This document shows positions 50,718 through 61,593 of a stretch of DNA of 64,000 bases, piece after piece (position 1 is the stretch's first letter; the number at the start of each line of letters is the position of its first letter). Origin of the DNA: Azolla caroliniana (lineage: Eukaryota > Polypodiophyta); the NCBI GenBank assembly GCA_043228905.1, contig JBHGNT010000021.1:8742001-8806000 (forward strand), written 5' to 3'. The notes beneath the pieces are model-generated. The model saw only the letters and a program-made list of their open reading frames with translations. It made no database searches and was not told the DNA's origin. The position numbers were made by a program, and so were the translations under genes.

Positions 50718-51530
50718 AAAAGGACTACTCTTTCTACATACAATAGTAAGGGATTATCTCCCTTGTAAACCTAGATTACAAGTAAGTCGGCATATAGCCA
50801 AGTTAGCAAAGGTAAAGTTGGTATCTAGCCTGATTTGGCTAGTCATCTGGGTCGGCTTGTCTGAGTTGGTCGGAATGATTGGTCCGAGTCGAACTGTGTC
50901 CGATTCGACGTGTTCTCCTGCCTTCCGCTAGTGCTTGTTCCTGTGCTCCTTGTTGGATCCTTGATCTATCTTTAGGTTCGTTCGCCCTTTGATTGCTTCC
51001 TCTCTAGTTGGTGTCTTCACTCAGTGTTGCGTCTTTAGCCTCCTGGTATTCCGATTCTTTTGACTTTGCCTTGTCGACTCATCTGATTGGGCCGATCTTT
51101 GGTTTACCTTCTGCTCCTCGTTTGGCACTCTTCTGCTCGGTCTCTTGTCGTAGTCCCATCTTTGTCCTTAGTGCTCCAAAGCGATGTTTTGGGAGAGACT
51201 TTGTTAGGCAATCAGTGATGTTCACTGCAGTGTCAATCTTTTGGACTTCGAGCTTCTTTTCTGCTACTAGCTCCCAGATATGATGATGTCGTAACTCAAT
51301 ATGCTTTATCTTTGCATGATAGACAAGATTATTTATGAGGTGTATTGTGCTTTGTGAGTCACAGTAGATGGTTGGCGTTGGTCGGTTGATTTGGTTTGTT
51401 GCCAAGAAGTTGGTAGTTAGTCAGTGTAGCCAGATCGCTTCCTTCATTGCCTCCGATGCTGCTATGCACTCAGCCTCTATGGTTGACAAAGTCGTGCATT
51501 CTTGAAGTTTTGACCTTCATGATATGGCAT
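50718..51530 (-). pseudogene. Ty1/copia RNase H end of pol
   Basis: Minus strand: SKLQECTTLSTIEAECIAA, then TPTIYCDSQSTIHLINN, KIKHIELRHHHIWELV and TDCLTKSLPKHRFGAL. These are the Glu and Asp regions and the tail of copia RNase H; a stop separates the first two blocks. It is adjacent to its polypurine tract and LTR at 50458-50706. Upstream it is cut at about 51530 by Ty3/gypsy sequence, so the rest of the element is missing. Confidence 0.82.
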
Positions 51531-53488
51531 CGCCACCTCCGGTTCCTTAAACGGGTTCTCCGGCATCGGTCCTTTGTACGGCTTCAGACGGAACCTGTTG
51601 ACCCATTTGTCCAATACCTCGCCGGCTAGCGTTCCGAGTTGGTAAGACCCTTTGAACTCCCTTGTAATCTAGAACGGTCCGGTCCACTGGAACCACAACT
51701 TCCTTGTCATATTGCCCATCCTTGCCTAGAATACCAATACCGACTTGCCTATGCCGAAGTCCTTCTTATTGCCTTTCTTGTGCCGATCCACAAAAGCTTT
51801 CCGTCTTCGTTGCTCGAGATCTAATTACAACACACTAGTTATCCGGTGTTCCTCTAATTCACATAATGTTGCCAACCGGATTATTTCAGATTCCTTCTCG
51901 CTCAATTGCTCCCAGACCTGAATTCGTAAACTTGGGATCTAAAACTCCATGGGCATTACCGCCTCTAGTCCAAATGCCAACCGAAACGGTGTTGTCTGGA
52001 TACTCGTTTTATACTCTGTCCTATACGCCCATAACATGTTGTGTAGTTTGGTGTCCCAATCTGTCCAATTCTCATTTACAATCTTCCAGAGGATGTTTTG
52101 GAGCGTCTTATTTGTTGACTCCACCAATTCGTTTGCCTGCAGGTAGTATGGCGCGCTACGTTTATGCACTACTGCATAGAAGGAAGTTAGGCTTTCCACA
52201 ACGTGGCCGAGGAAATGTCCTCCCTGGTCGCCCATTAGCTCAATCAGGCACCCGTATTGGCACCATATGTACTCGTATAGAAACTTACCTGTTGATGTCA
52301 CGGTGTTGTCCCAGAGCGCTTTTGCAGCCTCGGTGGCCACTATGATATACCGGTTCCCCGTACGCATTGCCGGTGGTGTAAATGGTCCCACGAAATCTAA
52401 CCCCCACTTTTGGAAAGGTTCCAATGGCAACACTGGTTGATGGGGCATCCGAGCCTGCTCCGTTGGTTGGCCCAATCACTGGCATAGATAACACTCTTTA
52501 CAATACCGGACTACGTCCTTGAGGGTCGTCGGCCACCATAACCCACTTTGCCAAATTTTCTGGGCAGTGGTGTCTCCGGCATAGTGCCCGCTAGCAACGT
52601 CACAATGTGCCTCTCATAAGATTGCTTCTTTCTCGTCACTCCGCACCGCGCGCCACCAGATGTCAGCTCCCTTATGGTACAATGAATCTTGCACCAAACA
52701 AAAGTGTCGACTTTGGACTGCAAGGCATTTTCGTTCATCCTGGCTGAGTTCTTCCGGAGGTAATTCGGTACTCAGGAACTGGTGCATGGCGGTGAGCCAC
52801 TTATCTTCTCCAGCCACTGTGTCATCTACAACCATCTCCGCGATAACCTTGAACAACTCGGCATCAAGAAACTCATCTCGGACTCTGTCCCTTGCTTCAC
52901 CAGATTCTAGTTGGCTTAAGTAGTCGGCCACTGCATGTTGTACTCCCGGTCGGTGGTAGATCTCAAATTCGAACTCTTGTAGTAGTAGTGTCCATCTCGC
53001 GAGCTTACCGGTTAATGACGCCTTGGATATAAAATAGATTAGTGCCGAGTGGTCAACATGGAATGAAAACTTGTGCCTTGACAGATAGTGGTGGTACTTT
53101 GTGACGCTATATACCATCACCAGAGCTTCTCTTTCTGTTGTGGAGTAATTCCATTCAACTTTTGAGAGTTTCCGGCTCACGTAATATACCAGACGGTACC
53201 ACTTTGGTTCGGTAAGCTGCATGAGGACACATCAACGATTGCTATGGCCGATGCATCAACAAACACATCCATCCTTACTGACAATGTGTCCGAGTAGTGC
53301 CCTGCTTGTTACCCCGAAAACACATTTTTCCGGATTGAGGCTTAGTCGGGATCCCCGACACTTTTTCAAACACCTCTAGAGATGGTTTAGATGATCTTCC
53401 TATCGTCTATAAACCACAAAATCATCCAGAAATACTTGCATAAATGCCAGGATGTATTCTCTGAATATCTCCATTATGATTCACTGAA
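51531..53488 (-). pseudogene. Ty3/gypsy element D: RT end, RNase H, integrase
   Basis: From 53488 leftward on the minus strand: reverse transcriptase palm with AFMQVFLDDFVVY (catalytic DD kept), RNase H (53222-52850, YYVSRKLSKVEWNYSTTERE and HRPGVQHAVADYLSQ), zinc-binding segment, integrase (52475-51939, KWGLDFVGPF, GDQGGHFLGHVV, NELVESTNKTLQ) and a C-terminal GPF tail near 51670. No chromodomain is seen. Several stops and frame changes. It continues on the other side of element E at 63353-63620. Confidence 0.88.
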
Positions 53489-53492
53489 ACGT
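53489..53492. repeat. Left 4-bp target duplication of element E
   Basis: ACGT here and at 63353-63356. The undisturbed site can be read from the element D reverse-transcriptase sequence on both sides. Confidence 0.85.
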
Positions 53493-53732
53493 TGTCGTGA
53501 TGTGGCGTGCTCGAGGGTGGCAAAAACCGGCGAAAAGGGGGTCAAAAATGTGCATGTGCAATGTGTGTGCACACAAAAGCGATTAATTGTGCATATGCAA
53601 AATAAAAAGGAAAAGAAAGGGTAAAAGGGAGGTATAGAAGCTCGCGCAAAAAGTAAGAGAGAGGTGAGATAAAGGGTAGAGGGGAGACAGGCTATAAATT
53701 TATAGAGATAGACTTACATATTACATAAGAAA

Positions 53733-53800
53733 GAGTTAGTGGGTTAGTGGATAGTCACATTGACTACTAGTTAGAGGTGCATAGTTCGAATCTAGTCTTA
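53733..53800 (+). repeat. tRNA-like sequence inside the element E LTR
   Basis: TGGGTTAGTGG (53740-53750) matches the tRNA A box with one mismatch and AGTTCGAATCT (53783-53793) matches the B box at 9 of 11 bases, 32 bases apart. The acceptor stem pairs poorly, so it is a relic or chance. The 3' LTR has the same stretch near 61836-61903. Confidence 0.45.
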
Positions 53801-53878
53801 CAATGCAGTGTGATTTAAGGAATTTTAGTCCTTTTTCATTGAAGACAAATTTGGCGACCCCCCCTTCTTTTTTTTCCT

Positions 53879-53885
53879 ATAAAAG
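53879..53885 (+). promoter_or_regulatory. Candidate TATA box of element E
   Basis: TATAAAA in a CCTATAAAAGG context, followed by GC-richer sequence. Duplicated in the 3' LTR at 61975-61981. Confidence 0.45.
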
Positions 53886-55296
53886 GAGGTCGAGGGGGGG
53901 CTCATTTGGAGGGACGTTTTGGGAGGAGGAGACTATCGCCAATTTTCCTTCAAAGCTCTTCATCTCCTTATTCACCACTTTTCTTCATCTCATACCCCTT
54001 CATCCCCCCATCGCCACGTGCTCGTGAGCCCAAGCTTCGTTGGCTCGGCGTTGCTCCGCCCCGTTCGTCGTTGTGAGCCCGTGTGCTTGCCCTTCGGGTG
54101 GTCGTGGTTCGTTGGGATTGGCATTTTGGTGGTGCTCGTGTGTTCGTCTTCGCCGTGTTTGGTTTTGCCTTGTCTCTAAGGGCATTTAATATTTATGTTT
54201 TGATTGAGCTTGTGGTTAACTATAAGTTGCCATTGTAAAAAAAAAACCCTATTTTATAAAGGGTCCTCTTGCATTAAAATCAAACACGTATTTAACTCTT
54301 TGGTCAATATTGTTCGTGTTTCTTTCTCTCCTTCTTTCTTTATTCGTGTCTTTCTTGTACGTTCGGCCGTCTTGTGACGAGGGGACCGTTCGGGCTTGCC
54401 CATGCACCTCTCCTCCTCATAAAGGCGTACGAGCATTTGTATGTGTGTTTGTGTCTTCCTTGTACGTTCGGCCGTCTTGTGACGAGGGGACCGTTCGGGC
54501 TTGCCCATGCACCTCTCCTCCTCATAAAGGTGTACGAGCATTTTGTGTGTGTGTTTGTTCCTCCTTGTACATTCGACCGTCTTGTGACGAGGGGACCGTT
54601 CGGGCTTGCCCATGCACCTCTCCTCCTCATAAAGGCGTACGAGCATTTGTGCGTGTGTTTGTGTCTTCCTTGTACGTTCGGCCGTCTTGTGACGAGGGGA
54701 CCGTTCGGGCTTGCCCATGCACCTCTCCTCCTCATAAAGACGTACGAGCATTTGTGTGTGTGTGTTTGTGTCTTCCTTGTACGTTCGACCGTCTTGTGAC
54801 GAGGGGACCGTTCGGGCTTGCCCATGCACCTCTCCTCCTCATAAAGGCATACGAGCATTTTGTGCGTGTGTTTTGTGTCTTCCTCGTATGTTCGACGTCT
54901 TGTCACAAGGGAGCGTTCAGGCGCGCCCATGCACCTTTCCTCCTCATAAAGCCGTACGGACATTCGTGTTTGTGTTATTGTCCCCTTGTGCGTTCATGTT
55001 GCGTGCTCATCTTGCTTGTACTCGTTTGGTCACTTGGCTCGTACGGTGATCTCGGAAGGTCGAAGAGTCGTGATCAACGAGAACCACCGGCCTCACAAAA
55101 CAAAAGGGGAACGAGACCTTGCTCGGGAAGGGGTGGGGAAGTAGTATTGTCATAAAGCAAACCTCGGGTCTTCTCTATCCCTTGAGTACTCCCTAGTCCA
55201 AGACCCCCGTGGTCCCGCCCAAGTAACACACGCGCGCGAAACTTCGCGACATAAATTGGTGAACCCGACGTGAAAGGGCGACAAGGGAGAACCAAG

Positions 55297-57447
55297 ATGC
55301 GAGGAGGAGAACTCGTTGAAGCGATGGCGGCGGCGGTGGACCGCTTGGTAAATGCCCGAGAAGGCATCACCGGTCTAGACCGAGCCATAGAGACGATGGT
55401 TAGCACAACGTGGCGGTTCAATGGAAGAGATATCACGAGCTACTTGGATGCTTATAAGGCCGAAATGCTTATGCGAAACGTCCCCGAAGATAGGCGGCTA
55501 ACCGGATTCGCTAGAGTGGTAACGTCGAGTATCCATGTGGAGGTACTCGAGATCCAAGCGAACTGTTGCAATTGGGTGGAGTTCGAAGAAACACTCCTCG
55601 AGAAGTACGGCCTTGATGACTCACTCAGAATTTCGAAAAGGGATCTAATGGAGTGGGTTGAGCTTCCCGGCAAGGGGAGAAATACTATGGTGCTTTTACA
55701 AGAATTTGAGAAGCGCTTCGCGCGACTCTCGATGCTCGATAGGATGGTGCTTGACACAAGCAAGGTCCTACTATTCATAAAGACTGTTGATGCATGAGAC
55801 CGAGAGAAGGTGGGGTCCCTCCTCGAAACTGATGATGGGCTCACGACGGATTGGGCTATGGTAAAACGGGTTTGTAGCCGCTTCGATAAGAGAAGGGAAT
55901 GGAATGACGGGTCTCCGTTGAGCGGCCAAACATCCACAGGCTCCATTAGTGAGACACAAGAACCCAGGGCTGGTAGAATACCTCAAGAAAGAGAGCAAGC
56001 AAATGCAAGGTTCATCCCAGAGAGAAACGTGGTTGAAGCACCGTCGGGAGGGTCGGCAATAGACGAGCTCACAAAGATGGTGCGAGATCTCCAAATAGCG
56101 CAGGCTAGGAGAGAGAGTGGCGGCCCTCAAGATCGACGTCCCCCGTTCGCGCAAAGATGTATGTGGTGCGACAACCCCGACCACCTACGAAGGGAGTGTG
56201 GAGACTTTCAAGAGGCCCTAAGAAAGGATATTGTCTATCTTTGGAACAATAGGGTTTATTCGACGGAGACAAGGCGCCCGTTGGGATTGAATCAAGGCCG
56301 AGGGGGCATGAGAAGGCTAATGGAGGAGGCCGAAGCACGACATGTTGAAGCCGTCCACTACTCGGCGTCGGCTGGGATCCGAGTGGGGAAAGAGGGGAGG
56401 AGGCAAGAGGAGAAAGAGTTTGACTTTTGGCCATCAATCCTTGGAAGCCTTTCTAAGGGGAAGTTCAAAAGAGAAGAAGCAGACGAGGCGGAAAGAAGGG
56501 TCCAAGAAGCAACCGGGTGGAAGGATCCGGTGGAAGAAAAGACAGGCTTAGTGGAAGCCGCTTGCCAAAACTACGAAGTAATGGTAGAAGAGAAGAAGGT
56601 AGGAAATGACGAGGGAGCCGGTCCATCAAGGAAATACGACGCTCGAGGTGCACGAAGAAGGGAAGAGCCAAACCAGTCTCAAGCACGCGACGAAAGATGG
56701 AAAGAGAAGGGGAACCCCCCCAACTTCAAGCTTTGCTCAGAGATCGAACAAGCAACGGACTTGAAGAAGGTAGTGGAGGAGAGGATCCTCGATAGTCGCG
56801 TAGAGTTTACTTTGCGAGAGGTCCTCGGAATTGCCAAGAAAGAATTCCACGAGGTCATCATCGACCTAATGAAGAGGAAGCGGCTCTCAACAGAGCAAGA
56901 AGTGGCAAAACCCGCGATTGTAAATGAATTGTCAACTGAGGTCCCCGAGGAAGACGAAGACTATGCGGACAGTCACTACACGAGGCCGCATTGGGCGAGA
57001 GCGACAACGGAGACACCGGTACGGGTCGGAGATGTAAAAGAGCCGGTGGTAGCATTGATCGACCATGGCTCCGAGATCAACCTTATGTCCATGGACTTTT
57101 ATAAAAAGGGAAAGTGGCCGATCGACATGAAGCACGGGTGGAAGATTAGAGCGGCGACCCGAGCAACCGAGGAGCTATACGGGGCTTGCCCGAATGTACG
57201 TGTGAAGGTGGGGGACGTAGAAATAGATCAAAATTTCTTTGTTCAAGAGATGTCCTCGCACCCGGTCATCTTGGGTGAACCATACATCACGGCGGCTTGT
57301 ATGGAGACGAAGGTGCTAGACAATGGGTCGGCATATGCGAGGGTCAAGAGCCAAGATGGGAAGCATTCGGTCCAATTCCTTACAGTGAGGCCCAACCATG
57401 AGCGCAATCGAGCCTCCCTCAAAGGGGATAGCCGAGAGGATTTTTGA
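55297..57447 (+). pseudogene. Element E gag and protease, one nonsense codon
   Basis: ATG at 55297 follows the primer-binding site. A TGA at 55795-55797 interrupts an otherwise single frame to the stop at 57445-57447; the context suggests an Arg codon changed by C-to-T. Downstream of the stop the frame carries a CCHC knuckle (CMWCDNPDHLRREC, about residues 117-130 counted from 55810) and a retropepsin-like segment ALIDHGSEINLMS (Asp near 418). The active site reads D-H-G instead of D-S/T-G; whether this is a defect or normal for the lineage cannot be told from one copy. The next domain continues in the -1 frame, so a slip or an indel at the T run 57441-57445 is needed to reach pol. Confidence 0.85.
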
Positions 57448-57743
57448 TTCGGGCTATTAAAGAGTGGGGCCGCAATAGCCCGAGGCAAACTAAGACCCTA
57501 AACCCTTGTAAAACTATTAAATGTAATAGGAAACAATTTTGGTTCTCCGAAAATGGAGCTTGTAAAATTACTAGTTTAAGTGATAGAGATAAGTCTAGGG
57601 CCAAGAGATACGAAAGGTATCTCAAACAATGTAATTTATTGGGGGAAGATGACACCATAAGCGGCGCCATGGAGGCGGTCTCATTCGACGACACTCTCAG
57701 AGAGATGGAGAGGGTAGTCGTTTCGGGCCTCAATGAAGCATAG
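57444..57743 (+). pseudogene. Element E pol N-terminal segment, cut by the MITE
   Basis: A 99-codon frame, -1 relative to gag-protease, with KSRAKRYERYLKQCNLLGED and LREMERVVVSG. It has no known domain. Its stop codon (57741-57743) is supplied by the first bases of the MITE at 57739. Subtracting the 589 bases of MITE plus one target duplication puts it in the same frame as the pol frame at 58357. Confidence 0.75.
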
Positions 57744-57891
57744 TTCTAGCCATACGTCCCATTCGTGTCATACTCAAACGCCAATATTCGTATCATACTC
57801 ATACGTGAAAAGGCTCCAAGTATGATTGAAATCCATACGCGGTACATAGATATATTATATATACATATGGTGTATATGGTGTACATAGTGT

Positions 57892-57936
<45 letters not shown>

Positions 57937-58319
57937 CGTGTGTGATCTAGAGAGAGAAGCCCTCTTTTGCATGTGTGAGGAGACAGTGATTGAGTGTATA
58001 TCTAGACTCTAGAGAGAGAGAGAGAGAGGAGCTATGGGTTTTGTCTGTGTGAGGGAGTATGTAATATGTATATTAGATATCTAGATTTTGTAGAGAGAGA
58101 AAATCTGTCAGTTCTCGTGTGAGAGAGAGAGAGAGTGTGTGTATGTGTGTCAGATGTCACTTCTATTCACAAAATATTATGAATATCAAAAATTAAAAAA
58201 ACCAAAAAAAAGTCAAAAAAAAAAAAGAAGCCAAACGAATATCGCGTATCATACGCGTACGTTTGCAAACGTTCGCGTACGTCCAGTAAATTGGACGTAC
58301 GCGAATATTAGGAACTATG
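57739..58319 (+). mobile_element. 581-bp MITE with 8-bp target duplication inside element E
   Basis: Starts CATAGTTC and ends GAACTATG, flanked by perfect CAATGAAG repeats (57731-57738 and 58320-58327). Its ends match those of the LETM1 intron element at 42922-43176 in the opposite orientation. It contains GA/GT microsatellites (57888-58140), an A-rich tract (58195-58225) and, at the right end, palindromes around CGTACG and ACGTTTGCAAACGT. There is no transposase frame, so it must have been moved in trans. Confidence 0.9.
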
Positions 58320-58356
58320 CAATGAAGACAAGGTAATTCCAGTCAACTCAGTTGAC

Positions 58357-61300
58357 ATGTACACCACCATTGAAGAGCTTGGGCGGTCGATTGAGGAAGC
58401 GAGGACGGTCAAGGTGCAAACAAAGTACAAGACCGTGGACAAGAAGGTGAAGCCTGTGGCTGCCCCATTGCCTAACGATAGTTGGGATTGGATAAAGGGG
58501 GTAGCAGCTGATCCTAGCTTGCGGGACCCACGAGGCATAGGGCATCGGTTCACCGACGAGACGCGACAGAAGCTCCGGATTGGTGGGGGTGGCTTCCTAT
58601 TGCCTAGGGAGGAGGAAAGATTTAGAAGGATGATCGAAAGCCACAGAAGGGCTTTCGCCTTCTCGTCGGGTGAGATAGGGTGTGTAAACCCTAAGATCGT
58701 GGGGCCAATGGTGATCTTTACGGTGCCGCATGTACCGTGGAACATCAAGCCAATCCCCGTTCCGAGAGCTCACATCCCGAAGTTGATTGAGCTACTCAAG
58801 GAAAAGATCGAGATGGGTATCCTCGAGCCATCAAGCTCCCCATACTCGAATCGGTGGTTCACTGTGCCAAAGAAGAACGGCACATTACGCTTCATCCAGG
58901 ACCTACAACTTGTTAATCAAGTGACAATTCGAAATGCCGGGGTCGGACTGAGCGTTGACGAATTCGCCGAGGCCTTCGCTGGAAGGTCTATTTATTCGAT
59001 CGGTGATCTATACTCGGGGTATGATCAATTCCAACTAGCTGTGGAGAGCAGGGACATCACGACGATGCGGACTCCTATCGGCCTAGTACGAATGTGTACC
59101 TTGCCACAAGGAGGCACTAACTCTGTAGCCCACATGGTAAATGCAATGAACAAGGTACTGAGAGATTGCATCCCTGACATCACCATGCCGTTCCTCGATG
59201 ACATCCCCATAAAAGGGTGCTCTGAAGTGGAGAAAGATGAAACCTTGGACGAGTATGGGTGCAGACGTTTTGTGGCATATCACATCTCCGATTACGAGAA
59301 GGTTCTACAAAGACTCGAAGATGCACGCTTGACCTTCTCGGGTGAGAAATCGGCATTCGGCCAACCAGAGATCCTTGTGGTGGGACACTTGTGCGGGGCA
59401 TACAGACGGAAGCCGTCCCCGGCAAAGGTGGACGCCATCACAGACATGAGGGAAGAATGTAAATCACAAACAGAGGTGAGGCGATTTCTTGGTGCTTGTG
59501 CATTCTACCACATCTGGATCCCTCACTATGATCACCTAGCCGAGCCCTTGTATGGGCTACTTAAGAAGGGGCGGAAGTTCAAGTGGGAGGAAGAGCACAC
59601 TGAGGCAATGAAGAGGCTCAAAGGAATGTTGGTAGCGGCACCAGCTTTACGAAAAGCCGTATACAAGGAAGGGGTGCCCATCTACGTGACGGTACATACG
59701 AGTCCAACAGGGATTGGATGGGTCATCAACCAAGAAGGAGAGGATGGTACACGCTATGCCATCCGGTTTGGAGCCAAGGTCTTAAGCGAGCGACAACGAG
59801 GATACGCCCAAGTAAAACGTGAGCTTTGGGGTATTGTGTCCGCAGTGAAGACGGATAAAGATTACCTAATCGGGTCAGAGGTGGTAATAGAGACGGATTG
59901 CCTTCTAATCCTAGGGATAGTTTCGGGGTGTGCAACACCTGACCTAGCTATGCTAAGATGGATCGCTTACATCAAATCAATGAACCCGGAGATTCACCAC
60001 ATTTCAGGGAAGAACAATGTCATGGCAGATATGCTATCGAGGGCAAGGTTCGAAGGCGAAAGCGACATGGTGTCTGAAGATGAGGATGTCGCTCTTGACT
60101 TCTTTAAGACAGCCCAAGCGTCTATAGATGATCAAGATGTGCGAGTACTCCACGCCTTCAACGAAAGTGAATACGAAGGGGAGTGGCTACACATTGGCAA
60201 GTTCTTAAGCTCAATGACAATGGATAGTTCATGGTCGAAGCAAGAAGCACAAAGAGTCCGAAAGAAAGCGTACAAGTACTTCCTACGAGGGGGATTCCTT
60301 TGGAGGCACCCGAAGAGAAGGACGGGGACGCCACAACGAGTGGTCATAAAGGAAGAGGACCAGACAACATTGGTGTCTGAATTCCACGAGAGTCCTTGGG
60401 CGGGCCATAGAGGAACGTGGGCAACATTCGAGAAGTTAAAGGAGAAGTATTGGTGGCCGGGAATGTACAAGGATGTCGCCCATTTCGTGGGGACGTGTGA
60501 AAGCTGTCAGATACACTCCAACATACGCCATAGGGACGAGTTGCACCCGACCTACCCACTCACCATACACTTCAAATGGATGGTGGATTTGGTTTCGATG
60601 CCGATGGGAGTGGGCCAAATGAAATATTTGGTGCTAGCAAGAGAAGACCTAACAAACCAAGTAGAAGGGCGGGCCTTAGCAAACAAAACGACGGCGGGGG
60701 TGTGTAAATTCTTACTCGAGGATGTCATCTGCCGGTACGGATGTGTGGGAAAGATAGTGGCCGATAGAGGAGAGCTGAATGCTCACGAAGCTACAGAGCT
60801 CTTTGACCGACTTGGAGTGAAGCTCTCTCTCACGACCGCTTATAACCCGGAGGCTAATGGAAAGATAGAACGCGGACACGGGCCTATCGTAAAAGCCATT
60901 GTACGAGCTTGTGATGGGCGAGTCGGGAATTGGCCTCGGTTACTACCTTATGCCTTGTGGGCCGACAGAACAACTCATAGCTCAGTTACAGGTTTCATGC
61001 CAGCTGAACTCATGTACGGACAAAAGTCGGTGATGCCCATTGAAGACACGATCGCTTCATGGGTAGCGATGCCGTGGGAAAACGAGATGAGTCGAGAAGA
61101 GCTTCTAGCCACAAGGATAAGGCAACTTGAGAGAAGACCCGAAGACTTGGAGTTAGCAAAGGAGAGGTTAGAAGCGGCTAGGCTAAGTAACAAAGCCCGA
61201 TTCGACAAGACACACCAACTACGCCCTCGGAAGATCGAAGAAGGAGACTGGGTGATTGTATATGATACTAGTCTCGACAATCAACATAGGTCGATGCGGA

Positions 61301-61533
61301 AATTCGCAAAGCGATGGTTCGGGCCGTACATGGTAACGAGTGCAAATGATAATGCTACCTACCACCTTGCTGAACTCGATGGGACTAAGCTGGCAATACC
61401 AATAGCCGGGAAGCGGGTCAAAATCTTCAAAAAGCGACACGACAAGGAGCCAAACCTCGATGACCTTGACGAAGACAAAGGCGAGCAAACAACAAGCCAT
61501 GGGGTCAATGAGGAGGAGGAAATGAACTATTGA
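58357..61533 (+). CDS. Element E pol: reverse transcriptase, RNase H, integrase
   Basis: An uninterrupted frame of 1058 codons. Reverse transcriptase spans roughly 130-370, with VPKKNGTLRFIQDL, SIGDLYSGYDQFQ and the active site PFLDDIPIKG (DD at 281-282). RNase H spans roughly 440-565; the first catalytic Asp position reads His (YVTVHTSPTGIGW, residue 447 or close), while Glu in VKREL and Asp in ETDC and ADML remain. The HHCC zinc domain has CESCQ near 714. The integrase core keeps Asp near 744 (WMVDLVS), Asp 803 (VADRGELNA) and Glu 838 (NGKIERG). No chromodomain follows; the C-terminus is acidic. The real N-terminus lies upstream of the MITE, so this copy would start internally. Family usage suggests virus-like particle replication and nuclear integration. 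Confidence 0.93.
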   Translation: MYTTIEELGRSIEEARTVKVQTKYKTVDKKVKPVAAPLPNDSWDWIKGVAADPSLRDPRGIGHRFTDETRQKLRIGGGGFLLPREEERFRRMIESHRRAFAFSSGEIGCVNPKIVGPMVIFTVPHVPWNIKPIPVPRAHIPKLIELLKEKIEMGILEPSSSPYSNRWFTVPKKNGTLRFIQDLQLVNQVTIRNAGVGLSVDEFAEAFAGRSIYSIGDLYSGYDQFQLAVESRDITTMRTPIGLVRMCTLPQGGTNSVAHMVNAMNKVLRDCIPDITMPFLDDIPIKGCSEVEKDETLDEYGCRRFVAYHISDYEKVLQRLEDARLTFSGEKSAFGQPEILVVGHLCGAYRRKPSPAKVDAITDMREECKSQTEVRRFLGACAFYHIWIPHYDHLAEPLYGLLKKGRKFKWEEEHTEAMKRLKGMLVAAPALRKAVYKEGVPIYVTVHTSPTGIGWVINQEGEDGTRYAIRFGAKVLSERQRGYAQVKRELWGIVSAVKTDKDYLIGSEVVIETDCLLILGIVSGCATPDLAMLRWIAYIKSMNPEIHHISGKNNVMADMLSRARFEGESDMVSEDEDVALDFFKTAQASIDDQDVRVLHAFNESEYEGEWLHIGKFLSSMTMDSSWSKQEAQRVRKKAYKYFLRGGFLWRHPKRRTGTPQRVVIKEEDQTTLVSEFHESPWAGHRGTWATFEKLKEKYWWPGMYKDVAHFVGTCESCQIHSNIRHRDELHPTYPLTIHFKWMVDLVSMPMGVGQMKYLVLAREDLTNQVEGRALANKTTAGVCKFLLEDVICRYGCVGKIVADRGELNAHEATELFDRLGVKLSLTTAYNPEANGKIERGHGPIVKAIVRACDGRVGNWPRLLPYALWADRTTHSSVTGFMPAELMYGQKSVMPIEDTIASWVAMPWENEMSREELLATRIRQLERRPEDLELAKERLEAARLSNKARFDKTHQLRPRKIEEGDWVIVYDTSLDNQHRSMRKFAKRWFGPYMVTSANDNATYHLAELDGTKLAIPIAGKRVKIFKKRHDKEPNLDDLDEDKGEQTTSHGVNEEEEMNY

Positions 61534-61579
61534 CCACCCTCAGCCCGCCATTCTTGGCACATACCGGAGGATGTGCGGT

Positions 61580-61593
61580 TTGGTGGGGGTGGA
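61580..61593 (+). promoter_or_regulatory. Polypurine tract of element E
   Basis: TTGGTGGGGGTGGA directly before the 3' LTR at 61594, the expected plus-strand DNA priming site. Confidence 0.7.

Larger units (their letters stand above)
53493..55251 (+). repeat. 5' LTR of element E (1759 bp)
   Basis: Has TATAAAT at 53693-53699 and a stronger CCTATAAAAGG at 53879-53885. Positions 54350-54960 are six tandem units of about 105 bases, each with GACGAGGGGACCGTTCGGG or a variant. Frames crossing these units on either strand give repetitive Cys-rich or Arg-rich peptides that I regard as shadows. Confidence 0.95.

Noticed and set aside
53489-53493. 5-bp target duplication AACGT for element E
   Set aside because: That would leave the element ending in GAC; with TG...CA ends the duplication is 4 bp, ACGT.
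54350-54960. Regularly spaced repeats resembling a CRISPR array
   Set aside because: The units are adjacent long tandem repeats inside a plant LTR, with no unique spacers and no cas genes.
54254-55155. Long open frames on both strands giving repetitive Cys-rich or Arg/Gly-rich peptides (also 62351-63253)
   Set aside because: They are produced by the ~105-base tandem units of the LTR, have no start context or known domain, and exist on both strands at once.
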